Assembly: GCA_037176845.1 (NCBI GenBank)
Contig: JAYKXP010000041.1
Coordinates: 1 to 64,000, forward strand
Reading direction: 5' to 3'
DNA from: Paramarasmius palmivorus
Taxonomy: Eukaryota > Basidiomycota > Agaricomycetes > Agaricales > Marasmiaceae
Length of the DNA: 64,000 nucleotides
Below are positions 1-9,919 of this stretch, one piece after another (position 1 is the stretch's first letter; each line of letters starts with the position of its first letter). Both the position numbers and the translations under genes were made by a program. The notes beneath the pieces were generated by a model, which saw only the letters and a program-made list of their open reading frames with translations, did no database searches and was not told the DNA's origin.

Positions 1-353
1 CGAAAGAGGTGCTGTTGGATCTTGCAAGTCCTGTTTTGCTGTCAGTGAGGGGACTTGGATGTCACTAGTCTCTGTTTGGGCGGACATGCTGGTGGAAGAG
101 AAACAACATCGGCCTGGGCGTCAAATTTCATTCATTCATTCATTACCTAACGTACTTTTTTCACTGTAATCGTAATGTAACGTATCCTAGTATACACGAT
201 GACTAGCGCTATAATACACAAATGCTGGTGATGCGACATCGACAACAAGTAAATAAGCAGATAACTGAGTGGGGGTGTGTAATCAAATAGCTATAATCTA
301 AGTCATATTAGTACTTCGTCGAAACTAGACGTCTCAAAACCTCTCACCTAAAC
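1..353. other. 3' flank of the PPR gene, no gene seen
   Basis: AT-rich flank beyond the end of the minus-strand PPR gene. It contains a short run of TTCA units (near 130-145) and stop codons in all frames. It probably holds the 3' UTR of that gene. I see no coding region or recognisable repeat. Confidence 0.4.
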
Positions 354-3300
354 TTATACCAAAACCTGACTCCAATCAACCATAATCCCCTTTACCCTAT
401 TAACCACCGCCTCGGGGTATCCTCTCCCTTCCATCCTCTGTACCAATCTAGCCGCTCTCTCCCTCTCACCAGACCCAAGCTCCGCTCTCACCATGGCCTC
501 CCAAGTTGACGGCTCACGATGAATTGGTGCTATCGGCGCTACACCCTCAACTTGTTCAGCTTCGGCCCTTTGTGCATGATTCCACCTTCCAGCTCTCCCA
601 ACCTCGGGATCAACCATACCCTCAAACACCTCTCTTGCCTTGTCAATCTCCCCTACACTCGCGTATCTACGAATGAGGCCGTTACATACGCAGGCTGTCA
701 TGTGTACTCCTTTTTCGTTCATCATGGCTACGTATTCGGGTACGAGATCCATCCTACGATGGGCGACCAAGACGTTGATGAGGGCTTCAAACACCAATGC
801 GTCGAGTATTTGAGGTGTTGCTAGGATAGACGCGAATGTCTCTAGTCCATGTGGAAGAGACTTTAGTATACACCCATGGCGTCGCGTAGTGCGTTGAGAG
901 GACTTTGAGACCTGGTGTTTGCTGCAACTGTGCAAAGGTCCTCAACAGCGCTGGCAAATCAATTGGTTCGAGAGCATAGGCTTCCATGAGTAACTACCCA
1001 AGAACTCATTAGCATATGATTATCAGAAAAACCAGATAATCATACCTTGTACGCATGCTCCGTAGGTCGAACTCCACACCTGCCCATCTCCTCAAAATAC
1101 CATAAAGCCTTTTCCCTATCTGGTTTCGTGCTCACATAGACCTGCATCATCGTGTTGAATGGCGGAACCCTGAGCGCTCCTCTGCCTCTACTGTACCCAG
1201 CAAGGGAAGAAGCCACCATCTCCTTGAACAACACCTCTGCACTCGTTACATCACCTACCCTAGCACACGCACCGATGACTGCACCGTAGGTGATCGCACT
1301 CGGGTGTACGGGGGAACTCTGTACGCGCATCGAGTGGAAGAGTTCGAGTGCGGCGCTGGCTTTACGTGCCTTGGAAAGTTTGCTGATGATGTTATTGTAG
1401 AGGTAGAGGTTCGGCTTGACACCCCTCTCCAACGCCTCTCTGAACAAGGCCATGGAAGCAGAGGTATCATCCGTGGTATCCTTGACACCCAGGATTAGAC
1501 CTGCATACGCATCTGCAGAAGGCGCTGTGCCTCTTTCGAGTAAGCGTAACCGATGGATATTGGCCTTGTCCATGTCGCCTAAAGCGGTAAAGGCAACGCA
1601 CATGCCGTTTTCGATGACGACCCAGCTCTCGCTTTGTGCTTTGGCGTCGCTGGATAGACCTTCGAGGACACGTTGAGCGATGGCGTAGACGTGCATGACA
1701 CGGTCGAGTTGGTTAGCGCGTGCGAATACGGATGCGAGTTTGGAGAGGGTGTATGGGGAAGGAGCGATAGCGCGGGAGAGGAGTGTACGGGTGAAGGTGT
1801 TGTAGAGAGTATCTGTAGCGGTGCGTGTGATGTTCAATGTGAGACGCTTGGAGATGAATTCGTCTAGTTGACGGGTGAAGGTTCTGTCGATACGCAGGGA
1901 AGGTGGAAGGTCGTCTTGCGGTTGGGTGGTGTCGATGAGTGGGCTGGTAGGTGCCGTGCTTACTTCCTCGGCACTCTCAGCGCTGACACTCTCGGCTACA
2001 CTCTCGACTTCACCTTGACCGAAGACCTCTAATAAACCTTGTTTCATGTTACCGTCGGCCATGGCTTTGATGTCCTGGCCATCGAGTTCTACACGTCCAA
2101 CGATGGCATCGGCCAATTCCTTTGGTACATCCTCCCATTTGACGTGAGGTGGTACGTCACCAAGAATCTGTAGTACCGGAGAACTTGGCATATCGGTTGC
2201 GAACGAAAGGACGGTCCACCATTGTTCGAGAGTTAGCTTGTCCTTTGCCTAGGAAACGTCAGTACACGAACACCTGCCAAATGATAAACTCGCATACCTG
2301 TTCAGCAAAATACGCACGTACAACCCCGCTCTTGACGGAATCAAACCTGGTCAACTTGATCCCCATGTCCGTTGCAACGTTCAACAATCTCCAGAGGTTC
2401 TCCAGACTCATTACACGGTCTCCTTCAAACGCCGCCAGTGCAAGCTGCATGAAATACAACTCACGTCCACGTTCTGTTTCCTTGCCCTTTTCAAATAGTG
2501 AAACACCGAATTCCACTGCTTGGTCTACATGGCCAAGACGGAGATAGGCTTCCCAGATGCCACGACAGGGTCCTGCACCTAGGGTTTGGATGACGTGTTC
2601 GCGGAGGAAGGAGAGTTTGTCTAATTGTTCGGCAGGGGATAGGGTATCTAAAGCGGAGAGATTGCGCTCTACGAGTCGTATCCGGTCTATACTCCTAACT
2701 GGGATACCATCGACTGGAGCGAGATCGAGGAGACGGACCCAGAGGTCGTTGCCGGCTTCGAGGTGTGTGGAGGAGAGGGAGTTTAGGATGAGTTTCCAGG
2801 ATGTAGGTTCTGGACGTGTAGGTTCGTCTGAAGGCTCGAAAGGTGAGGCGTGGGGAGGTGTAGGTTGGGAAAGGAGTTTGTTGAACCAGGTGAGAGCGCT
2901 GTCTAGGTCGGTCTTTCCTTCCTTGGGTTCTAGGGAGGTGATACGAGGAGGCATGAGTTGGATAGAAGGTGAGTCGCCGATGGAGAAACCGGCGATGATG
3001 TGTGTGTACGTTGAGGATGCAGGTTTGATGGGAGATGAAGGGGAGAGCATGTCGTGGAGGATGGAGACTGCGGTGTCGGGGTGACCACATCGGAAAGAGG
3101 CAGCGATCATTTCGTTGTAGACCTTGACCTTTTCCGTGTAGGGGGTTTTACCCAGTAATGTCGCGTCACTGGTGTAGGACTCGAATAAAGACCGACAGTC
3201 GGACCACATACCCGCTCTGGAAAGGGTATTGAGAAGGGAGACGTGGATGGATGCGAGAGAGGTAGCTGAGAGTGTGTCGGGGAGAGATTTGTAGACCTGA

Positions 3301-4430
3301 AGGGCAGATTGGACGTCTGCATGCAGGGCACACACTTCTAGTAACGACACTAGCAAGCTCTCTGGTACGGGAGATGAAAGCGCTAGCAGTGTGTTGTAGA
3401 CGCGTAACGCAATAGGAAGAATGCCATATACCTCCTTTTCCAAGTCTGCTTTACGTTTGGACCGTGCAACGGATCTACGGGAGCGAGACTCGGCGTAGGG
3501 CGAGCCTTTGGGCGGAATGTAGAAGGCAATGGAATCTTCCCAGAATTCCTTTGCTACAATGTCACCAAGAGAGAACTGGAGCTCGTTTGAGCGAGTAGTG
3601 AGCACGTCGAGCAGGGTAACGCAGGTTTTTGGAGTAGGAGCGAGGTTGAAGGAAAGTAGAGAGTGGTAGAGGGTGAGGAAGAGTGTGAGAGGTTCGCCTG
3701 GTTGACGAGTGCGTTGTAATGCCGTCAAGGCGTACTCGAAGTGCTCTGGGGAAGGAGGTATAGGCGACTGAGAGGATAGATGGGAGAGAAAGGCAAAGAT
3801 GACCTGGGAAATGTGCTCGGTGTCTGTGGAGGTGGAGAGTGATTGGAGGTCGGTGTAAAGAGAAGGTTTCGTCGGAGGCGGAGGAGGTAGCGTCTTTTGT
3901 GGCGGCAGAGAGTCGTCCGTTGCAGGAGTAGTAAACGAGCGACTGTGTATTCTCTGTACAGACCGTAGAACAGTCAAGCGAGTCGCCTGAGACAGGCGGT
4001 GGAAAGAAGGACGACGTGAAGAGGAAGCCGAAGGTGTTTTGTGTGGCTGTTCCTGTTCATCAAGTTGTACAAACGAACCGTCGTCTACCGCCAAGCTTGG
4101 GTTTGCTTGAGTCACTGCACGAGATGCGCCATGGTATCCGTGCGTAAAACGACCGCCTCGACCATTGCTGCTGTTGTTCGAGTTGAAGTAACCGTGACCT
4201 GTGCTAGATGTAGTTGAATGTGGATGTAACACATTTCTTATAGTCGACTGAGTATGGACGGCAGCAGCAGCTCTGCCTGTCGAGTGGAGGATAGTAGTTG
4301 CGACTTTTGGCAACATTCTGCCAAACGCATTGGTTGAAGGGAAAGAGAAATTTTCAGGATTACCTCTCGTTTTAGATGACTCAACTGCCGAGAGACGCGT
4401 ACCCACGGCTAACCGCGGTCTCCGTGTCAT
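354..4430 (-). CDS. mitochondrial pentatricopeptide-repeat (PPR) type protein, three or more exons
   Basis: Large minus-strand gene. Exon 1 runs from 4316 (or 4430) to 2298, exon 2 from 2248 to 1046, and exon 3 from 993 to about 354. Intron 2249-2297 is GTATGC...CCTAG and intron 994-1045 is GTATGA...GGTAG; both keep frame. The ATG at 4316 opens a basic, Ser/Thr/Ala-rich presequence typical of mitochondrial import. The in-frame ATG at 4430 lies in sequence that is duplicated at 9.7 kb, so the downstream start seems more likely. Helical-hairpin repeats of PPR type are clear in exon 2: YNNIISKLSKARKASAALEL, then TYGAVIGACARVGDVTSAEV, FNTMMQVYV and AYKLLMEAY. Fungal PPR proteins bind organelle RNA and act in mitochondrial mRNA maturation or translation; the exact RNA target is unknown. 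Exon 3 changes frame near 855-875 and would need a 34-bp intron, so the last part may carry a frameshift or an unrecognised exon. Family call is good, ortholog not assigned. Confidence 0.85.
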
Positions 4431-4481
4431 TCTCTCTCATATCCGACTTTTTCCGTCAATCCCCGTCAAAGCGTCACTACT
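4383..4481 (+). repeat. PPR-gene 5' end / promoter block, copy 1 (second copy near 9698-9775)
   Basis: The block beginning ACTGCCGAGAGACGCGT and running through GCTAACCGCGGTCTC and GACTTTTTCCG to AGCGTCACT is repeated near 9698-9775 with a few substitutions and small indels. Read on the minus strand both copies encode the same peptide (RPRLAVGTRLSAV) downstream of an ATG. It covers the 5' edge of the PPR gene and its immediate upstream region, so it is either a duplicated promoter/5' exon or a short dispersed repeat. Confidence 0.75.
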
Positions 4482-4785
4482 CTCCCTGCTGACCAGTAAA
4501 ATCCCCGACAAACCACACAGCATGTGCTTCGAGTTTAGCGATTAGCGATTAGCGCTTAGCACTTGAGCTTGAGCGATCCGGCCAGTAAAAGGCTCTCCTT
4601 GACGGCTTTCTTTCGGCTATCGGTCCGATTCGACGCCACTATTCATTTCATCCAATCACTGGTGGCAGGCAATGCTCGGTTCGGCTTGCCCGGCTTACTA
4701 GGCAGATCCTTCTTTGATTCCTGTCTCAGTGCTCTCCCCATCGCTCAGCGCATCACATAGATGCCGATCAACTTGCAAGCAGTTT
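4482..4785. other. upstream region of the PPR gene, no gene seen
   Basis: Intergenic DNA upstream of the PPR gene. It holds a small imperfect tandem motif (gcgattagcgattagcg, about 4539-4560) and no convincing reading frame. Confidence 0.35.
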
Positions 4786-5178
4786 CTGCTGTGTAAGATT
4801 TAAGCCAATTTTTTCCCACGTCTACTTGTCCATGATCTATCCATCTATTTGTCTCTCACACCAAAAACCAAGCTTGAACACCAGCAAATTGTCTCCAGTA
4901 AGATAAGGGTATGACAATGGATTATGAACATTACAGCCTGCAATAATTCTGGCATACATTATATGTGTATTATAGCTGAAAGTAGGAATAATATTATCTT
5001 ATAAGGGAGTTATAATGTGGTTATAATACCATTATCAGGTGTGTACAAGGTAGTTACAAGCCCATTACAATAACAGCTCAGAATAAAATTGGAGTACCAT
5101 GCCTATACAACGATATGTCAGAGCAATGTCCCCCATATAATATCCAATGTTATCTCAGAGTGAGATATCTTATGTAAT
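4786..5178 (+). repeat. dispersed repeat R1, copy 1 (uninterrupted)
   Basis: About 390 bp, beginning CTGCTGTGTAAGATT, that recurs at 16620-16988 with high similarity, including the shared blocks GCTTGAACACCAGCAAA, GGATTATGAACATTACAGCC and CAATGTTATCTCAGAGTGAG. In this copy the sequence continues without a break through ATGTAATGCATGTGTAATG. In the 16.6-kb copy it stops at ATGTAA, exactly where the Helitron terminus begins. A separate fragment resuming at CATGTGTAATGTC lies at 34450. This copy therefore serves as the unoccupied reference. Confidence 0.85.
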
Positions 5179-5265
5179 GCATGTGTAATGTCTTTCAGAA
5201 TTTTAACACCCTTGCAACATGATTGATACTCTATTACAACCTTGTTATAATTTAGGATACATATA

Positions 5266-5622
5266 TCAGATATCACCATTGCCATTATCATCAACTTGCT
5301 CTTCATTGTCTGTAAGGTCTAATTCTTCTTTACTGACATCTCCATCTCCATCTTCATCCTCACTCTTGTCTCTATCATTCGCATCATCACTCTCCATGTC
5401 AATATGATGAATCTTTTTTTAAAATTCATCACAAAGCAATGAACCATCTATGGCATTCCCTTCCTCCTCTTCCTCTCTGTCATGCTCTTCTCCCATCTCT
5501 ACATCTTCCAAAACAACATTTCCATCCCCATCATACACTGGAACAGGTTCATTGTGTATCATTGCCTCTGCTTCAAGTTGGCTTGTAATAGATAGTGTTG
5601 ATGTGTCTCCTATACCTCTCCC
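5266..5622 (-). pseudogene. acidic C-terminal coding relic of unknown gene
   Basis: A minus-strand reading frame of about 115 codons lies here, broken by one TAA inside an A-rich run near 5415. Upstream of it reads SQLEAEAMIHNEPVPVYDGD followed by an Asp/Glu-rich stretch. Downstream reads ESDDANDRDKSEDEDGDG and ends ...DDNGNGDI-stop at 5266. The strong acidic bias on this strand, and the fact that both parts share one frame around a single stop, suggest a real but decayed C-terminal exon. I cannot name the family. It lies just beyond repeat R1 and may belong to the same mobile element. Confidence 0.4.
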
Positions 5623-5843
5623 ACAGAATCACATAAAGATATCATGATCAAGAAACCTGAACCACTTTAGTACAGGGCAAGGTAATTAAAATGTGAGCTC
5701 ACATGTTGACATAATAATATCTCCAATCTTTCTCTTCAACAGTATACCTCCTTGGTGTCCCAACACACTTTCCAACAAACACTTTCATGATTTGAGCCAC
5801 TGAATCTTCCAGCAAACAGTCAGATGTCTGTCCATGCATATAA

Positions 5844-6640
5844 GTTGGCATAATATACCATTCAAAATGCTCAAAAATTATTTTTGAGTATGTATATAAA
5901 ATTACGACACTGCACGAGCGTATACACACAACATTTTTGCCACAGTACATACATACAGTCTATGAGTACTTAGTCGCACACATACATGACAATCATTCAC
6001 TTATGAACACATATACAAGTTCTGTCTCACACAGATACCAAGTTATTTGTTCACACAAAGCTTACAATTTTCGTCAATATTAGTACAAAGTCATGCATTA
6101 TCATACCGAGTACATACAAAGCAATATCAGTATACTAAATAACAGCTAAATACTTAGGAAGGTTGGGATATTGAAGACAATGGAATAGAAAGGGGGTGTT
6201 GATGCTAAGAGATATCACTGAGTGTGTAATCATTGAGGCTGACATTGAGTTAAACATCTAGAAAACATGAAGGGTATTGGAGGTAATGATAAAGAAAGGA
6301 GACCAAGTGTCAAAGAGTGTTGGTTGGTTGTGGGGTGAAAAGGAATGTTAATGGAATTGTTGTGGGCGCAAACTGAGGGAAATATTGAGGGGACTTCTCA
6401 CAGGCAATGAACGGAGTGCTGAGAACAGTGTTGAGGGGATTGATGAGGGTGTCGAGGGTGTCGAAGGTGTCGGGGGCACTGAGAGAAGCTGAAAAGTGTG
6501 CTAGATGATAGGGGAAAGAAGCCAAGTGCGTGGGAGTTTCCGATGAGCTGGCAGTGCCATAAACCTCAAGTGCTCTGCTGAGCATCTGGATCTGGTCCGA
6601 TGAATCATACAGTAACATAAGAATTACGCGGGATTTACTC
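5844..6640 (+). repeat. left arm of fold-back element
   Basis: Inverted partner of about 7430-8162. On the minus strand it keeps a 114-codon frame (6310-6654) whose N-terminal half resembles the plus-strand translation of the other arm, so the arms may derive from a duplicated coding fragment. No protein family is recognised. Confidence 0.65.
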
Positions 6641-7429
6641 GGCCCAGCATCCAAGGTATTGCACCAGGCTGAGAGTCGTCAAAAATCAGGACGGAAGAAA
6701 TTTAGTGTGCAATTGGCGCCAGAGTAGCATCTATGATATTCCGACTCTGCAAGCTTTTTTGAGCCTATTAGACTCTACACCGTTTTCGGAAAACCTTGTC
6801 CCAAAGATACCAAGTGTCGAGTGGAAGGAAAACCCGAAAACACTGTAATTTTGAATACAACCCATTTGTAACATTTTAAAAAATTGTGTTCCTATACCCA
6901 AAGCTTCAAATGTGGCACCAGAGCTAATTGTGTGCTAATGAAAATGTTCTGGCTAAGGACCAACTTGAGGCAACAGCAAAGTAATTACTTTTTGTGCGCC
7001 GAGTATTACAGTGTTGGTAAAGGTGGCGGAATTCCGGTGACCTTGACCAAGGGCATTGGGGCACCATCTGATCAACTGTTGACCGCCCCGGTTCAGCGAC
7101 CTTTTGATAGCGGTGAGATTGTCAATCAATGCCTCAATTCAATCATCAATGCCAACTGGCAATCCATCAGCACCATGACCAACTGAATCCCTATAGCTAT
7201 CAACTATCTCACACAATATCTCTTCCTCCTCTAATCGTTGAAACACATTTCGTTGGTAAATTGAAACCCAGTTTGTTGATCGAAAGTCGAAAAGGTCTGG
7301 GCGTGCGCAACGGCAACGGCAAAACATAAGAGGCAGGGACAGGCCGGGGCATTTAAAGGTCGATGGGAATTCCACCGGAATTCCAGTTGGTCACCGCCCT
7401 GACCCCACGTGAGTCACCGCTCTCCCAAC

Positions 7430-8162
7430 ACTGCTGAGTATCCTTTATGTCATAATATGCCAGACTGGATCCAGACACTGGGCGGAGCGCTCAAGCTTTA
7501 CGGTGCTGCCAGCTCATTGGAAACTCCCACGCACCCTTGGCTTCTTTCCCCCATCATCTAGCATGCTTTCCAGCTTCTCTCAACACCCTCGACACCTTCC
7601 TTGACACCATTGACAGCCTCTTTTGATATTCCCCTGACATCTCCCTCAATATTTCCCTTTCCTCACCACTCCCATCAACATTCCTTTACTCATTATTGCA
7701 ACCACCAACACTTCAAAACCCATACCCCACTCTTTCCAACTTCTCTTGATGCCTTCGGGGTTTCCATTCAACTTGAAGCTAGGCTTGTTACCTCCACCAT
7801 CATTGATACTCTTCGGCATTCCTTTCTAGTTCATGATACCCCTTTAATGTACCAATAGTATACTGATATTGTTTTGTACATACTTGGTATGATAATACAT
7901 GATTTTGTACTAATATTGCTCCCCTACAAGAGAACTGTAAGCTTTGTGTGAGCAGAAGTAATTTGGTATACATGTGAGACAGAACTTGGCATGTATATGT
8001 GTTCATAAGTGAATGATTGTTATGTATGTGTGCGCAACCAATTGTGTGGACTGTATGTATGTACTGTCGCAAAAATGTTGTGTACACGTTTGTGCGGTGT
8101 CGTAATGTTATATACATACTCAAAATTATTTTTTGAGCATTTTGAATGGTATAGATGCCAAC
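7430..8162 (-). repeat. right arm of fold-back element
   Basis: Inverted counterpart of the left arm. It ends in GAGCATTTTGAATGGTATA next to 8155. Differences from the left arm are spread over the whole length, with small indels, so the element is not recent. Confidence 0.65.
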
Positions 8163-8580
8163 AGGTCAGCTATGGTTGTGGCCAGTTTGAACTGTGAGCC
8201 TCAGCACAGCTCACAGCCTGGGGCCATTAACATACTTAGCTGCTTGGCATTGAACCAGCTAAGCCAACAGCTCAACCCTGTAATTTTGCTGATATGTGGC
8301 ATTCAGTTTTTTTTTGTAGATGTACAAGTGTTATCTTAGCTGGGACGTGTTACAATACAATTCACAGAGTTACAACACATCCCAAAGAAAATTAACTGAC
8401 TACATCAGCATTGTCACAAAATCTGGCATTTAATGAACAATTCAGGACTATTCTGATACAACTACACTTGTACAACTTGATATACACTTCAATTCCCTGT
8501 TCCAAAGCATTGATACAGAGCAAGAAATGATACACTGAAACTGTTCCACTCTAAGCCCTACATTCCACCTCCACCGCCAC
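8163..8580. other. no gene seen
   Basis: AT-rich spacer between the fold-back element and a possible small gene. A weak inverted pair (GGGACGTGTTAC / GTTACAACACATCCC, 8341-8385) is the only structure I notice. Confidence 0.3.
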
Positions 8581-8589
8581 CTCTTTAAT

Positions 8590-9056
8590 CAATGGCTTGA
8601 TCACCTCCTTCCATGTGTTTCAGTTTGGTATAGCAAAAACTTCTTAATGAGTAGCATTACCTGCTAGATGATCAGCCAAAGGTCAAACACTGGAAATGAT
8701 ACTCACATGAATCACAGTCCTTCTCAATGTGTTGGTAATCCATGGCCATGAGAACTTTGTGCACGACGCTCTCTGTAATACAATGAAAAGCTAAGGAAAA
8801 ACAATAGAATAAATCACTCACCAACTTGATGACAATGTCCCACATACACTACGTCCTCATACCACTCTACCATCTTATAGTCACAATCCTCCCATTCCCC
8901 AATATGAATCTTCACTTCCTGCCTTGTCCTACTGATCTTAAACTGGAAACTGCCATTGTGCATGTCTTGAAGAAGGTAGCAATAGATAGAGCTGGGTTCT
9001 TCAGATGGGGAGAGGAGTTTATTGAGTGCTTGTAGAACATTGGTGGTTTTTGACAT
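8590..9056 (-). CDS. possible small spliced gene, unknown
   Basis: A minus-strand frame starts at ATG 9056 (MSKTTNVLQALNKLLS...) and reaches a plausible donor (GTGAGT) near 8822. An acceptor (TATTACAG) near 8775 leads into a frame reading ESVVHKVLMAMDYQHIEKDC, which ends at another GTGAGT donor near 8705. The splice signals make this better than a chance frame, but I recognise no domain. It lies just downstream of the gypsy integrase tail on the same strand, and could be a degenerate 3' part of that element or an independent gene. Confidence 0.3.
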
Positions 9057-9080
9057 GGCAAGTAAGAATCAGAGAAGTTG

Positions 9081-9692
9081 TCAGAGCGCGATGTCACAGA
9101 GAAAGGCAGGATAAGCGCCCATGCCCATGCTGTATGAATATGCCATTGATGTAGCACAAACAAGGGTCAAACAGGGTAGAGTGTGATTGGGTATTTCAGA
9201 TGGGACAAAGCGTTCAAGTTGGGACACATGGAATACAGGGTGTATGATAGACATGTAATCAGGAAGTTTGATAGTGAATGCATTAGAGCTGGGTTGAGCA
9301 AGGATAGTGAAGGGTCTGAGGTATTGTTCTGTGAGCTTCTTAGTCAGCTTCTTAGTCTTGATGTGTTTGGTGAGTATGTAGACTTGTTGACCAACTTTGA
9401 AGTCCAGAGCTGGATTGCATTTGGTGTCGGCCGTAGCCTTATAAGCTTCTTGTGCAGCCTTGATCTCTTTGCACAAGAACTGATGAGCCTTGTCAAGATT
9501 GGTGCCATAGTTCCTGGCTTTCTCAGATGTGAGGTTGACTTCAGGATGCACAGTGATGTTCAGGTGATATCCCTTGTTGGCAAAGAAAGGAGATATACTG
9601 GTCAAAGCATTGGGTGCATTGTTGTATGCAAACTTGGCCAGAGGGAGGAGTAAGTCCCAGGTGTCCTGTTGGTAAGTGCAATACATACACAA
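9081..9692 (-). pseudogene. Ty3/gypsy retrotransposon integrase C-terminal fragment
   Basis: Minus-strand frame of 203 codons that matches the last part of a Ty3/gypsy integrase. WDLLLPLAKFAYNNA and the following SISPFFANKGYHL block are the end of the integrase core. The later KVGQQVYILTKHIKTKKLTK and HPVFHVSQLERFVPSE blocks are the GPY/F-type C-terminal module. The catalytic Asp residues, reverse transcriptase, RNase H, protease and gag are all absent: the fragment is cut off on its 5' side at about 9692, where the duplicated PPR 5' block begins. No LTR is recognisable. It is a dead remnant. Confidence 0.85.
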
Positions 9693-9697
9693 GTACT

Positions 9698-9775
9698 ACT
9701 GCCGAGAGACGCGTCCCCACAGCTAACCGCGGTCTCTGTCTCATTCTCTGACTTTTTCCGAAGCGTCACTGCTCA
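9698..9775 (+). repeat. PPR-gene 5' end / promoter block, copy 2
   Basis: Second copy of the block at 4383-4481, in the same orientation. It starts within about 10 bp of the broken end of the gypsy integrase fragment and ends about 145 bp before the start of the next gene. It may now supply promoter sequence there. Confidence 0.75.
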
Positions 9776-9919
9776 ACACCCCTGGTTCTTGCCGTTGAGA
9801 ACGAAAAGAACAGCGTTGTATGAAAATCCTGGGCATGTCTCTCATAGCCTAAAACAGCATTACCACTTTGGTCCATTTTATTTGGTTCCCCTTTCATTTT
9901 GCTCCTTTCACCCTGCAGG

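Larger units (their letters stand above)
5844..8162. mobile_element. fold-back DNA element with long, diverged inverted arms
   Basis: Sequence from 5844 to about 6640 recurs in inverted orientation from about 7430 to 8162. The outer ends read GTTGGCAT..TATACCATTCAAAATGCTC on the left and the complement on the right. Further in, both arms share CTCAAAAATTATTTTTGAG-type palindromic sequence, the AC-rich CATACATAC block and, deeper, the block encoding ASSxETPTH. A central spacer of about 800 bp holds only short frames. No transposase is visible, so this is a non-autonomous or fold-back element. Target duplications are not clear; a TA flanks the inner TACC end on both sides. A partial arm occurs at 34485-34665. 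Confidence 0.7.

Noticed and set aside
2557..3331. Plus- and minus-strand alternative frames inside the PPR gene
   Set aside because: Overlapped by the 723-codon PPR frame with a clean splice junction; these are shadow frames.
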